DNA of 64,000 nucleotides from Equus caballus (Eukaryota > Chordata > Mammalia > Perissodactyla > Equidae), in NCBI RefSeq assembly GCF_041296265.1, contig NC_091684.1, positions 105,492,501 through 105,556,500 of the forward strand. Reading direction: 5' to 3'. The number at the start of each line of letters is the position of its first letter. Position 1 is the first letter of the stretch. Of the stretch, positions 1 to 12,159 are shown piece after piece. A model generated the notes under the pieces. It was not told the DNA's origin. It saw nothing but the letters and a program-made list of their open reading frames with translations, and did no database searches. Both the position numbers and the translations under genes were made by a program.

Positions 1-814
1 CACAGTCGTCCATCACCTTTGAAGCCGCTGATTAGAATTTGGGCTCCTGCCCGACTTGATGCTAAGAAAGGGTTGGGAGTTGACGGTCCTGGGTTGTCTG
101 GATGCTGTCGATGTAACAAAATCTTGGTCGACACTGTCCCTTTTCCAGACCAGACAAAATCTGGTTGGCTTTCTTGCTGCATGTTCTGGTGGCATCTTAG
201 ACCAGGTAGAGGTCCGTAAACTTTCTTGAGATCTAGGAATTTACAGAGGTTGAAATTCCTCCCCCAGAGGCAAGATTGTTAAGGAGTCAACCCCCAGCTC
301 CGCTTCTCTTTGTCACTGAGAGCACTTTATCTTCATAATCAAAGGGTAGTACGTTTAGGTGAACTCTGTTCAGGTTTAAATCTTACTGTTCAAAATTCCC
401 TCTTGACAGTAGATAGTAAGTGATGAGGGAAATAGGTTGAAAATGGTCCCACAGGACCTTCTGTGGAAAAGGAGCCAAAGATTATAGAACTTTGGAGCTT
501 ACGAGTTTAGTGACAAATATCCCAACACCTTCTTTCTGGAAAACAGATTTTTTGAGAAATATGTTACAGAACTGATACTTCATGGCTCCGGAATAGCAAC
601 TCCGAGCCTGGGCCTCCAGCTCTGCGATCCACCGCCTAGTTGGCTAAATCTCCTTACAGAAGTTAGGATATGCCCAGGGGACCCTGGGTCAAGTAACCAT
701 GGCAACCAGCTGAGCAGCTCTCTCTTCCTCTCTGCCCTCCTCTCGCTGGGAGGTGTCAGTAGCATTGTCCAAGGCTCCCTAGAGCTCCTGGGATCGCTTC
801 TGCCAGAGGACACG
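1..814. other. Intergenic flank upstream of PLIN1
   Basis: No coding exon or recognisable repeat is visible here. By the conserved gene order this is the interval between PEX11A, which lies off the left edge, and PLIN1. It should hold the proximal PLIN1 promoter. No CpG island and no convincing TATA box are visible, as expected for a tissue-restricted promoter. Confidence 0.5.
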
Positions 815-858
815 CTCTGCGGCCTGGGCTCAGAGGGACGGAGGCAGCATCCGCCGGA
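815..858 (+). other. PLIN1: Candidate 5' non-coding exon 1 of PLIN1
   Basis: A good donor (GGA then gtgagtg) begins at 859. It would join an untranslated leader to exon 2 at 1525, which starts CTTCAAGAGCTACA just before the start codon. Human PLIN1 also has a non-coding first exon. The 5' end is a guess, because the start of transcription cannot be read from sequence. Confidence 0.35.
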
Positions 859-1538
859 GTGAGTGTGAGGGTCCTGGAACGTCTGCCTTCCCTGGCTTGT
901 TTCTGAGTTAAAGGGAAGAAGTTGAGGGTGAGGGTCTCCTGGGAATTTTACTGAGGATGAAGAGGGCTACAGGGAGACCGCTGAGGAGAGGTTACTCAAG
1001 GTGAACGACCAAGAGCGCAGAGCAGGTGCTCTGGGGCCACCACCTTTGCCAGAACGCAGCTGAAATAGCTGGTTTTAAGAGTGACTGTTTCTCACCTGGT
1101 TGAGCCAGAGGGAAGGACTGGTGGATATGCTTCCTTAAAAAGAGGAATCAACACAGAACTTTTTCATTAAAAAAAAGACTAAATCTGAAACTTAGTCTTT
1201 TAGTCTCTTTTGGACTCTCATCTAAAAGCCCCTCGACTTCATCTAAAACCTCATATCTCTCAAAGCTACCTTCATTTTTCATTTCTTACCCTGAACCCTT
1301 GTAAGAAACATCAGTCTTGACAAGTAGGCTGTGGGGCAACTCATCCCTGGGGGACTCGAAGGAGTGGCCACTTGTCCAAGATATTTACCCTCCAACCTAA
1401 TGCCTTCTGTTCAGGAATCTTGAGCTCCCGGGCAGCCTGGGCCCAGTTGGTGGCCATGAGAGGTAGGGGACTGACCCTGTGGGTCTCAGGCTGAGGGCTT
1501 TCTGACGGGCCCTCTGCTTTGCAGCTTCAAGAGCTACA

Positions 1539-4500
1539 ATGGCAGTGAACAAGGACCCGGCCTTGCTGGAGGGAGACCTTCCTGTGAGTAATGTGGGCTG
1601 ATAGGGGACGGGGTGGACAACCGAGGGTGTCGGGGGTACAGGGAGGGCAGGGTCAGGGGAGGCAGAACAAGATACATCTAGATTAAAGTCGTAGATCATT
1701 GACCATCGTGTCCTAGTTATTGTTGCCCTCACTTCCTTTTGCAGGGGGCTGTTAGAGGATCTGGGGGGGAGGATGCCTATTAAAAACTAAGCACCTTGGA
1801 GAAAAAGGACAGAAATACTGGCTGGGAGGGAAAGAACAGGAAGGGGCCTACTGTACTCTAAGCCCTGATGCGGAAGCCACGCTCTGTGTACCCAGGCAGA
1901 GAGTGCCCAGTCCTGAGCCACGGCACTCTGTAAGTCCAGGGCCATCGTTCATGTCGTAGTCCATGTAAATGGCACCTCTTGGAGTTACACAGTGCACAGC
2001 CCCTGCAGCTGTACGTGGGGAGGGGTTGGAGGGCAGTGTGTCCAGTGGTGTGGGTCTGGCCTGGTTTTCACTGTGACTTGGAGTGGTTTGACACTCTTAG
2101 GTGTATCTGATGCCTCCTGGCGAGGCCTCTCTGATTTAGGCACAGTTCAAACAGTGAAACTTAAAAATTGTGAACCCATACAATACCAACCTTGTCCTGT
2201 TAGGCTTTAACTAACTTTTGCACTAGGAATCGCCGTGGCAAGTTCTGTATCGAATCATAGAACACGGAGAAGCATAAAATGGTCAAGTGCACAGTTAAGC
2301 CATCCTGACGGATGGTGGCTTATTCCCTCCTGGGACCTCCCTCCCTGTTTAGCTTTGCCTGAAACAACTCTGAAGTCTCTGTCCAAAATGTTCAAGAAGA
2401 GGTTTTCTTGTTTACGGTCATAATCTTTTTTCAGTTCAAATTTCAAACTCACCTGCAAGACAAAAAGCTAGACTATTGCAGCCTGCTGTCCAGCGAGTCT
2501 TCTGACTCAGCCTCCTACGAACCGAAGAGGCTGGGTCTTCGCCTCCAGGGCAGAACCTGCGACAGCGGCATATTCAAAGCTACAGAGAGAGCTCGAGCGA
2601 GCGGGAGTCAGACCGGGGGAGTTTTCTCCTTTTACTTTTTATGTGGAGAATTCTTAACATTTGTAAGAGTAGACGGAAGACTATGATACCCTTCACTGGC
2701 CCAACAACCACGAATCCATGGCCGATCCCGCCTCATCCTCACCCCCATCCATTCCCCCCCTTTGTGGTATTTTGGAGCAAATCCCAGATGTGCCATTTCA
2801 GGCCTGAGTTGGATCCTGGCTCTGCCACTTACTAGCTGTGTGATCTTGGCTAAGTCACTTCATGTCTCTGAGTCTTTGCCTCATCCTCGGCTAAGTGGTG
2901 GTGATAATGCTGACCTCAGAGGGTTGCCGTTAGAATTAAATGGGGTCATGTGCACCAAAGCACCCCATCAGAGCTGGAGCATGGTGGCACTGAGTAAATG
3001 TTTCCCTCTGTGTCGCTAGAGTCCACGTTCTTTTACTCAAAGACTAGTGTTTCTTCACTAAGATTCCTACGTGACCTGAAGTTTCGTTATTATTAAGAAA
3101 GGCAACACCAAAGTGTAGCGTGCCCAGAGGAGGGGATCACAGACGAGTGTGCTGAGCAGTTTGTAGGCTGAGTGAGGAACTGGAGCTATTTAGCAAGGAG
3201 AAGGGACCACTAAAGGGAGACACATTTGCCTTCAAATATGCGAAGGGCCAGCCCACAAATGATGAAATAGATTTGCTCAGTGTTGTTCCAGAGGGCAGAG
3301 GATCGAGCAGAGGGCAGAGGCAGATTTCAGCTCAGCAGGGCTGTCCAATGAGGGGCACAGGTCACTCTGTGAGGGGTGAGCTGCATCCATGGAGACGTCT
3401 GAATACAGGCCGACCAGAGACGCTCTGGGAAGAAGCCTTGCTGCAGAGGCCCCTGGAGAACTAAGATTCTGTGGTTCTGAACTTACGCCTTCTGCTAGGT
3501 GCAGCCCTGACAGTGCTGCATTTATTCAACTGACCTTACTGTGCAGGCTCTAGGCGAGGTCCTGAAAACACCGAAATGACAGTCTCCCGGGCGAGAGACA
3601 AGTACGCACATGATCGCAGCACCATGTGACGAAGCTGGAGACAGCCCAGGAAAGGAAGCGGTGGCTTCTGATGTGAGGGAGGAGAGTCAGGAAGCTTTGC
3701 AGAAGAAGTGATGGCATCTCACCAGACAGAAGGCCATGGGAGGGGAGGGGAGCATTCTGGGCAGTGGGACAGCATGCACAGGCGGGGAGGCAGTGTCCCA
3801 GAAAGACCACAGAAACGTTTAGATGAAGCCACCAATCCAAGGTGGACGAAAACTCTAGACAGATATGCTGACATGCTTGCTCTCTACCAGGGGTGGGCTG
3901 GAAGGCCCCTGGAGGATGGAGATGGCCTCAGCAGCTCTGCAAAGCCTGGATTGTGACCAGGAGAGCATGGAAGGCTGGCTCTTGTTTTTCCTGTGGGCAT
4001 CCAGAGACCTCGCTGGCCTGGGTCCCTCCTAGGTCACTTGGACCCTGGCTAGCCCCACCAATGGGCTCTGTGACCCTCAGCCCACTCTCCTGGGAGGTGG
4101 GAGAGAGAGGGCGGACAAGCTGAATGCCTTTCCTCCTTCCACGCCAGGAGCAGGAGAACGTGCTGCAGCGGGTCCTGCAGCTGCCGGTGGTGAGCGGCAC
4201 CTGCGCGTGCTTCCAGAAAACCTACACCAGCACCAAGGAAGCCCACCCCCTGGTGGCCTCTGTGTGCAATGCCTACGAGAAGGGCGTGCAGGGCGCCGGC
4301 AGCCTGGCGGCCTGGAGCATGGAGCCAGTGGTGCGCAGGCTGTCCACCCAGTGTGAGTCCTCGTGGCGCTCGGAGGCTGCCTGCCCTTTCACCAATGCTC
4401 ACTGCCTGCCTGCCAGTCTGTCTGTCCACCTGTCAGTCTATCTGGTCATCTGATAGCTTGCTTGTCTGTCTGCCTTTTTACCTGTCTGCCTGACTGCCTA

Positions 4501-7500
4501 CATCTCATGACTTGGTCTTCTCATTACAGATATGGATGGATGTAGATGTGGATATAGATAGAGATCTCATCTATAGATGCCTCCTCTAGAGCCCAGCTGA
4601 CATTTTCCTAGGATAGCAATGATGGGCCAAAGAATTGGCAAGGGGAAGGGATGGGCAGAGCTATGTGGGCAGTGGTGGGAATGGGGCCCGTGGCAGACCA
4701 GACACCCACTTTAGCTCCAAATCCAGCATCAGCATCCGCAGGAACCAGCAGAGTCTGGCACAGAGGCAGGGGCAGTGGGCACTAGTGTGGGCCTGGCAGG
4801 GCTGGAGAGAGGGTGAGGGGAATCCCTCTGGGCCCAGCAGCTGGTGGTACCAGCTCTTGACTGGCAGGGGCAACAGAGAGCTACCAGCCCTGGAGGTGGA
4901 GGACAAGGGTCCATGAGGACCTCACCAGACCTGCCCTGTTCAAAGTGTTCTGCCCATTTGAAAATATGCCTCCAAGGCACAGCTCTTAACAGGCCCGCGG
5001 GAAATTCCAGCAGCACTAAGAAGTCTAGGACCTCCCACCATCTCATTAGAGATCTCATTAGAGAAATAGGCGTATCTGAGGATTCTGCACGGGCTAAAGG
5101 TGCAGAGGGCCTCAGGTCCCGAGCTGCTCTGGAGGCAGCAGGGCTGGGGGTCTGAGGGCTCCCGGGCACCTTCCTTGGCACAGAGGGCACTGCTAGTTCT
5201 CACGGTGGAGGCAGGGCTCACCCCCCATGGCCCTTCTCTTCCAGTCACAGCTGCCAACGAGCTGGCCTGCCGAGGCCTGGACCACCTGGAGGAGAAGATC
5301 CCAGCCCTCCAGTACCCTCCTGAAAAGGTGAGCCCCTCCCTCTCCTCCACCACGCCCCACACTCTGTCGTCACTGCCTCTGGAGGAAGGAGAGGGCGCGA
5401 GCTGACGATGCTGTAACCGTGCGTCTTCCATTTCTGTGGGGAGGGCTGCCCCTAAGGCCAGGCAATGTGCCCCTTCCTCCTCCTGGGGGCCACACGGAGG
5501 CAGGCTTTTGGGGACCAGCAGCACAAGCCCAGAGGCAAACTCGAACAGGAGCTTGGGGTGGGTCCCACTGCTCCTGATACCCCATCCACCAGGACCCCCC
5601 AGGGGGCTGCACAGGACCACCTGACAACTACAGCCACCTGAGAGATGGGTCACACTCCTCAGACCGCAGGACTGCAGGCCCATGTCCTTAAGAGCCAGCC
5701 CTTCACGGGCCATAAGCCTGGAAAAAGCACTTCACTTGGCTGTACATTCACTGGGTATCTGCGCTGGAAAGGGCCGTGTCAGGTGCTTCTGGGGAATAAG
5801 CCTCCATCTCCTACTTATCCATCCCACTGAGCCCTGCCCCACGCGGGGCCGCAGCTCGTGATTTAGGGAGCCCTCTCACTTCATCCTCTGGGACCAGGTG
5901 CTTATCCTCATTTTACAACTGAGCAAACTAGTGATGTCCCCAGGGCAGAACTTGCAGGAAGATCACCCACGTCTATAAAGCAATATAAACGCAGACGGGC
6001 GTGTGCACGGTGTTCTGAGGGAAGGATGGAGGACACAGCAGAGGGATGTAGAAGAGGAGATGCCTCCTCTGCAGGAGGGTATCAGGATAGGCGTCATCAA
6101 GGAGATGGCCTTTGGGGCATCCTCACAGGATGGTTAGGATCTTGACAGGCGGAAACGGGGCAAAGAGGCCAGTGTCTGGGTGGTCAGCACAGGGCGGGTC
6201 AGAGCCTTTCCCTTTAAAGCTCAGCTTAATCCAGGTGCCCAAATATTGCCTTCCTGGAAGCTGGGCTCAGGGCCCACCAGACCCACGTGCCTGACCCTCC
6301 TTCCCGCTCCCCCAGATCGCCTCTGAGCTGAAGGACACCATCTCCACCCGCCTTCGCAGCGCCAGGAACAGCATCAGCGTCCCCATTGCCAGCACCTCGG
6401 ACAAGGTCCTGGAGGCCGCTCTGGCCGGCTGTGAGCTCGCTTGGGGGGTGGCCAAAGACACTGCCGAATATGCCGCCAACACCCGAGCGGGCCGGCTGGC
6501 CTCTGGAGGGGCCGACTTGGCCTTGGGCGGCATTGAGAAGGTTGTTGAGTTCCTCCTCCCGCCAGCGGAGAAAGAGTCAGGTATCTGCCACTAGGGGGCC
6601 GGCAGACCCGCCCTGGGGAGCGAGTTGGCCTCCTCTGTTGCATGGGAATTAGCAAAATCGACAAGTGCTCATCCCACAGGGGAGGCCCGGCGGGTGGGTT
6701 TTTCAGATGGATCTCACCTCATTTAGCCCCCTCCACATTTGTAAGTGGGGAAGCCAGTTGCTCAAGTCACCAGCAAGCTTGTGGTGGAGCCAGGACAACC
6801 CTTTCCCAACCCTAGACACCACCGGCTTGCCCCAGCCCCTCTCTGACCTGTCCTCCCTTCTTTTGTCCCAAACTCCCACCCAGCCGCTGCCCCAGGACAC
6901 CAGCAGGCCCAGGAGCCTCCCAAGGCCAAGGCCAGCCTGGTGAGCAGGGTTGGGGCCCTGGCCAACACCCTCTCTCGGCACGCCTTCCAGACCACAGCCC
7001 AGGCGCTGAGGCAGGGCTACGCCCTGGCCATGTGGATCCCTGGTGTGGCGCCCCTGGTGAGTGTCTGCCCTGCACGTGGACTGACCCCAGGCCTGGGAGC
7101 CAGGCGGGCCTCCTGGTCCCTCCCATCTCCCGCCTCTGTCCCGGGAACATCTCTTCCAGCCTGGGCTGGGACGTTAGGTCTAGGAACAGGGCACAAAACC
7201 CTTTCTGGTGGGAAGAGCCCCAGCTGGGCCACATCCCTAATGGCCCCCATGTTTCTGATCTCCCTTCTAGAGGCTCCTAATTTGCATCCCACTGCACCTG
7301 AGATAGGGCTGCCTCTTCTAGGCCCAGGTGGGGCTACCTCCCCCGCGCACCGCCCCCATCTCTCTGTGTATTTTAGCAGAGATAGCCCGGATCTTTTCAT
7401 AAGAAACTAAGGCCAAGAAAAGAAATAAAAACAACATCAAAAGATAAAGCCCAGCAAACAAGATAACCACTCTCAGCCATCATTTGGGTGAGACTTTTCA

Positions 7501-10500
7501 AAGTGTCGTCAGGCCTGGTGCGTCCATTCCAGCAAGTGTTTGCTGAGAAGCTGCTGTGCCGGGTTCTGTGGTTCCCATGGGCACACAGGAGTAGTAGTTC
7601 CCTCTGTCACCTGCACTGGGGGTCACTCACCAATGGGGCTGAATGAGACTGACTCCCCGGCCTGGGCTGGCCCGTGGGGAAGAGGGCCCACAGGCCACAC
7701 AACCTCAGGGGCGCCACCCTTCACGTGGAATATAACAGGGTCCCCTGACATTGTATAATAGGGCCGCCTTCTTTGTGGGGCTCCCTGGGGGCTTGGGATG
7801 AGCCGGGCTGTGCCTCAGGGGATGCCAGCCCCCTGCCCAGGTGGGTCTCCTCCCACGGGACACCCTGGCCCACCTGGTGTTCTCACTCTCTAAAGATCTG
7901 CAAGGACCATCTTCTAAAGCTAAACCCACGTATCCCCCATGACCTGGCAACCCCACCCAACAGAATTGAGAGCTTATGTCCCCCAAAATACACGTCAACA
8001 ATGTTCCATCAGCTTTATCCTTAGCCAAGAACTGGAAACAACACAGATGCCCATCAACAGTAGAATGGGTAAATTGCAGTATATTTATGCAATGGAATAT
8101 TACACAGAAATGAAAAAGAAGGAACCACTCCAATGTGTAATAACATGGATGAATCTCACAACCTAATGTTGAAGGAAAGAACCTCTTCATGGACGAATAC
8201 ATGCATTGTATGAGTCCGTGTGTACGGAGTTCAAACATGGGTAAAACCAATGCATGTGGTCACCCCTGGAGGGTATTGACCGGGTCAGGGGCCCAGGGAG
8301 GCTGCTAGGGTGTTGAAAATGGTCTCTATCTCGAGCTGTGGCAGGTGCATAGGTGTGTACCTGTAAAAATCCACAGAGCTGTTCCCTAAAGATGTGTGCA
8401 CTTTAGTGTACGTAAGTTATCACTCAGTGAAAAGTTTCAAGAACAGTCTGCGGGGGCCAGGCCCTGCTCACCTCCCCACCCTGACCCGGGGGGTGAGGGA
8501 CTCTGGCTGCTGGTCCCGCCGGCCTCTGGCAGGGGCGTGAAGCCAGACGCCTGCCCGCTTCGCTCCCGCAGAGCAGTCTGGCGCAGTGGGGCGCGTCCGC
8601 GGCCATGCAGGTGGTGTCCCGGCGGCAGAGCGGGGTGCGGGTGTCCCGGCTGCGCAGCCTCATGGGCTCCCAGGAGAAGGACCACGAGGACCAGGCAGAC
8701 ACAGCGGGGGAAGAGACGGAGGAGGAGGAGGAATCAGAGGCCGAGGAGAACAACCTTGGCGAGGTGAGGGAGAGAGCGGGGCCTACCTGGGGATGCAGGA
8801 CCCTCAAGGTCCCACAGCCCAGAGGGGGCGAGAAGCAGAGGCCCAGGGTGAAAGGGGACAGGGACCTGGTCCATGGATGCAGCACTCTTCACTTCGCCCC
8901 CAAACGCCCAGCTAACAAAGCCCTTCCCTGCTGTTCTCTCAGCTGAGCCTCACACCAACCCCATAAGATAAGCAGGGTAGAGATGGTCGTCCCCATTTTG
9001 CAGATGAAGAAACAGGTTCAGAGAGGGCAAAGGACCTGCCCAAGGCCACACAGCTAATGGCAGAGCCAAGCCTACAGTTTTTTCTTTTTGGTGTCCACGT
9101 TCTTTCCCCTCTAGCTCTGGGGATGGTGGGGAGGGGAAGGGTCAGGGCAGTCCCTGCAGGAGGCACTGACCTTGCTCTGGTCCCCAGGGAGCAGCCCAGC
9201 CCAGTCCGCAAGGCCTCCTGGGCAGTGTGGCGCACGGCCTGCAGAAGGCCCTCCAGGGCACCATCTCGGCCGTGACCTGGGCCCCTGCAGCCGTGCTGGG
9301 CACCGCAGGGAGGGTGCTGTACCTCGTACCAGCCCGCCCTGCCTCCTCCACCAAGGGGAGGGCCATGTCGCTGTCCGACGCCCTGAAGGGTGTTACTGAC
9401 AACGTGGTGGACACGGTGGTGCACTACGTGCCGGTGAGTCCCCCCTCCCGCGTTCACCCTCCCTCCCCCTCAGGGCCTGGACAGGACAGAACGCAGATGT
9501 GACTGATGGGCCACAGGTGCCCTCCTTTCCCCCACCTCCTTGGTGGCCCTCCTCTGATCCTCGTGACCCAGAAACATTTTGACACACCATGGCCTTGACT
9601 GGGCCTTTCCCAGACCCAAGAGGAAAGAGCCCCGTGGCCCTGGCCTGAGACCTTTCCCCACATCCCTCCTTCCCACCTGCTGGTGGAGAGGTCTCCCACT
9701 GTCAGTCTGGGGTCCCCAATAGCCCTCCCCTCTTGGCTCGCACCTGAAGGACCTGGAGGGTCTGCATGCTGCTCCCTGGAAAGGGGGTGGAGGGAGGGTT
9801 CCGGGGCATCCCTAGGAGGGAAGCTATGTTCCAGGGGACAGCAGTGGCCCCCATCCCAATTCTGTCACCTAGCACCAACAGGAAAAACCCAAGGGATGCC
9901 AATACTGTCCCTTTGGGAGTCCCTGGGTCCCTTCCCAGAGCAAGTTACAGGTTGTGCAGGTTCTGCTGGGCAGGGCAGGCGGCCCCCTCAGAGCTGGCAA
10001 GGGGGATGGGTTCCTCAGTCACTCACTCCCACCAAGAGGCATGCCTGTTCACCCTGGCCTCAAACACGACCAGGCATAGCATGCTCACGCTGGCTGGGGC
10101 ATGTGTGGGCCGTGCGTAGTCCACAACTCAGGCCCAAGAAGGGTCAGGAAAGCCACTGGCCTCCCACTGAGGGACCCCTGAGGGAGGCCCGAGGGGTCCA
10201 GAAATTTTGGGAGAGGGGCTGCCTGCCTTGCCTTGGGGTCTGGACCTTGGAGACCATCAGAGAGGGCAGAACCTCAGCGGTCTCCCTTGCACATCCCATC
10301 CCGCTGCACCGGAGGCCCCTGTCCTACGACCCAGCCGCGCCCGGACGGCCGCCCCGGGGAGGCGGCGGGTGGGAGGCGCAGGCCCGAGGGCCGAGCCGGG
10401 GCCCTAACGCGGCTGTCGGGCCCTCAGCTCCCCAGGCTGTCGCTGATGGAGCCCGAGAGCGAATTCCGGGACATCGACAACCCGCCGGCCGAGGCCGAGC

Positions 10501-10787
10501 GCCGGGAGGCGGAGCGCAGGGGCTCAGGGGCGCCGCCCGCCGGCCCGGAGCCCGCGCCGCGCCCCGCGCAGCCCCGCGGCAGCCTGCGCCCCTCGCGGCG
10601 CCCGAGCGCGCCCCCCGGCCCGGGGCCCGAGGACAGGGCCGACCCGCCCGCCGCGCCGCGCCCGCCCTTCCCGGCGGCGCCCCCCGAGAAGCCCACGCGC
10701 AGGGTCAGCGACAGCTTCTTCCGGCCCAGCGTCATGGAGCCCATCCTGGGCCGCGCGCAGTACAGCCAGCTGCGCAAGAAGAGCTGA
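1539..10787 (+). CDS. PLIN1: Perilipin-1, complete coding region in eight exons
   Basis: Perilipin-1 coats lipid droplets in fat cells. In the resting state it sequesters the ATGL co-activator ABHD5 (CGI-58); after PKA phosphorylation it releases ABHD5 and docks hormone-sensitive lipase. Coding exons: 1539-1583, 4148-4352, 5245-5327, 6316-6580, 6884-7056, 8572-8763, 9188-9433, 10428-10787. All introns are GT-AG and the exons sum to 1569 nt, giving 522 aa, the human length. The start has A at -3 and G at +4. The PAT domain occupies about residues 10-120. An acidic run (TEEEEESEAEEN) ends exon 7 and the hydrophobic anchoring segments lie around 240-370. PKA-type sites visible are RRLS81, RRQS277, RRGS436, RRVS497 and the terminal RKKS522. 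The last exon is richer in Pro and Arg than the human one. Identity is certain from near-continuous similarity. Confidence 0.97.
2795..3008 (+). repeat. MIR SINE in PLIN1 intron 2
   Basis: This carries the MIR core (CTCTGCCACTTACTAGCTGT), then the usual 'cctc' and 'gataat' segments and a tail ending in gagtaaatg. MIRs are old tRNA-derived SINEs shared across mammals. Confidence 0.85.
3105..3482 (+). repeat. L3/CR1-type LINE 3' fragment in PLIN1 intron 2
   Basis: Recognised by 'ctatttagcaaggagaaggg', 'ttccagagggcagag', 'agctgtccaatgaggggc' and the terminal 'gattctgtggttctga', all typical of CR1/L3 3' ends. It is well decayed and very old. Confidence 0.65.
4385..4570 (+). repeat. Pyrimidine-rich (CTGT/CTGC)n and (GATA)n tract
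   Basis: An imperfect simple repeat of tctg/cctg units, followed by gatagata-type units. It lies directly behind the exon 3 donor in PLIN1 intron 3. Confidence 0.7.
5878..5962 (-). repeat. MIR fragment, antisense, PLIN1 intron 4
   Basis: 'tatcctcattttacaactgagcaaact' is the reverse complement of the MIR 3' half. Short and decayed. Confidence 0.55.
7905..8445 (+). repeat. Old L1 3'-end fragment in PLIN1 intron 6
   Basis: The segment follows the end of L1 ORF2 and its 3' UTR: 'acccaacagaattgagagc', 'gaaacaacacagatgcccat', 'caatggaatattacacag' and 'acatggatgaatctcacaa'. It is on the sense strand and of mammal-wide L1M type. Confidence 0.8.
8938..9070 (-). repeat. MIR SINE, antisense, PLIN1 intron 7
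   Basis: 'cattttgcagatgaagaaac' followed by 'gcccaaggccacacagctaa' is the reverse complement of a MIR core. Confidence 0.85.
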
Positions 10788-10810
10788 GCCCGCCGCGCCC
10801 GTCCCGCCAG
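10320..10810. other. CpG-dense block over the last PLIN1 coding exon
   Basis: This stretch is dominated by G and C and is rich in CG dinucleotides (runs such as cgcgccgcgccccgcgcag). It covers the end of intron 8 and all coding sequence of exon 9, so it is a CpG-island-like block at the 3' end of the gene and not at its promoter. The encoded linker (about residues 437-492) is rich in Pro, Ala and Arg. Confidence 0.6.
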
Positions 10811-12030
10811 CCCGGCCCCGGGGACCACGGCCCCCGCCCCAGCAAATCGACGGAACCCACACTTCCGAGCCAGCGCCGACTTCTTCAAAGTAGTCCCCTC
10901 GGGACAAGAGCCTCCTTCCGACCAGGCTGCCAAGGCGCGCATCATCTTTTCAGCATCCTTTTTGGGCTTAGCTGTCAGACCCCGCCCGTGTTTAAGAAGC
11001 ATCAGAGAGCCTGCTTTGATCCTAGGCCTTGTTTTGTTTTTTTTTTTTTTACCGAAAGATAATTGCCTAACTTGATTTCTCACTTCGCTAACCAAGTTGT
11101 GGCCAAATGACGTTTATTTCCAAAATTGAGACCCATCCTCTGTAGGTAAATATTTGCCACCCATGAGGATCGTGTCACTACCCTGAGGGTCCAAGCAGGA
11201 GTTCCTGACACATTTTTAAGCCCTGAGCTCAGAGATTCCTGAGTGTCCAGGCTCTCCGCGGACTACTTTGAAGGGGACAACAATCAGGTACAAAAGCTCT
11301 TGCGTGTTTATATAAGATATTAGCATCGCTTTCTGGGGACCCCATACTCTCCGCAAGGGCTGAGGCCCCACCTGTGCTCTGGAGCACCTGCCACCTTCTT
11401 GCTCACAGCTGCATTTCCACGTGCGTCCTTACTGCCTTCCACCTGCACATTCACCCTCCCATTGCCTGTTGAATGCTGGCCCCCCAGTGTGGGGGGACCA
11501 CAAAGGTGGCGGTCCACCTTATAAAGTCTATCCTGTATAGACCACACATGTGGACTCTGTAGCTGTAGTTCATTCCAAGCCCTGTTTTTGAAAATGTTAG
11601 TATTTGGTAAATCTAGGAAATGCATACACATAATTTAAAAATCAAACATTGCAAAAGGGGACGTGTCTTCCTCCTTGAGTTCCCTGGCTCTCCTTCATAA
11701 AGACACCCGTGGTGCCAGCCTCTTGTGCATCCTTCCTGTTATAGGCTGTGTGTGTGCAAACACACGTTGTGTACGCCCCCCCCCTTTGTTCACAGCTGTG
11801 GAATGTTATACTCGTACTGCTTTTTTCATTTAACAATATATCTTAGAAATCTTTTTGTATCAGTATTATAAATCCTCCTCGCTCTTTTTAATGGCCACAT
11901 AGCAAGTCTTCATAAGATAGATGTCCTATATCTGATCTCACTAGTTCCCTAATGATGGACTTGTAGTTTGTTTCCAAATTTTTGCTTCTGCAAAAAGTGC
12001 TACAATAAATGTCCTTATACTGAATGTCTC
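10788..12030 (+). other. PLIN1: PLIN1 3' untranslated region (approximate end)
   Basis: This follows the TGA at 10785-10787. The first canonical AATAAA downstream is at 12004-12009, giving a 3' UTR of about 1.2 kb, close to the human length. A run of T lies at about 11034-11050. The final 400 bases overlap an old antisense LINE-like repeat. The exact end is inferred. Confidence 0.5.
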
Positions 12031-12155
12031 GTGTAGACGTGTGGATATATCTATAGGATGAATTTATAACTAGGAACCGTGACATGCTGGGTAAAAGAGT
12101 ATGTGTATTTTAAATATTGATAGATAATGCAAGTCGTCTTCCCAACCACACTTGG
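11615..12155 (-). repeat. Old L1-like 3' fragment, antisense, overlapping the PLIN1 3' UTR
   Basis: The pattern 'cattTAACAATATATCTTAGAAATC', 'tttttaatggccacatag', 'tgatggacttgtagtttgtttcc', 'gtgctacaataaatgtcctt' is the common reverse-strand form of old L1 3' regions. It is decayed. Confidence 0.65.
12004..12009 (+). terminator. PLIN1: Candidate PLIN1 poly(A) signal AATAAA
   Basis: This is the first AATAAA after the PLIN1 stop codon. It sits inside the antisense L1-like repeat (gctacAATAAAtgtcc). Its distance from the stop fits the human 3' UTR length. Use is inferred. Confidence 0.5.
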
Positions 12156-12159
12156 GTTT

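Noticed and set aside
8-25. A 'tcacctttgaagc' sequence resembling a PPAR response element upstream of PLIN1
   Set aside because: Only one half-site is convincing. The known PLIN1 element lies about 2 kb upstream of the start site, outside this window.
1-814. Possible end of PEX11A in the left flank
   Set aside because: Gene order predicts PEX11A nearby, but no coding exon or 3' signal of it is visible.
4940-5713. A 257-codon minus-strand open frame over PLIN1 exon 4
   Set aside because: No similarity, no splice context, and it overlaps a certain exon on the other strand.
9683-11062. A 459-codon plus-strand open frame across PLIN1 intron 8 and exon 9
   Set aside because: It runs through the true exon in the wrong frame and through intron. 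Its length is explained by GC-rich sequence with few stops.
10424-11095. A 223-codon minus-strand open frame opposite PLIN1 exon 9
   Set aside because: It is the antisense shadow of a CpG-dense exon. The composition is Gly/Arg/Ala-rich and there are no splice or promoter signs.
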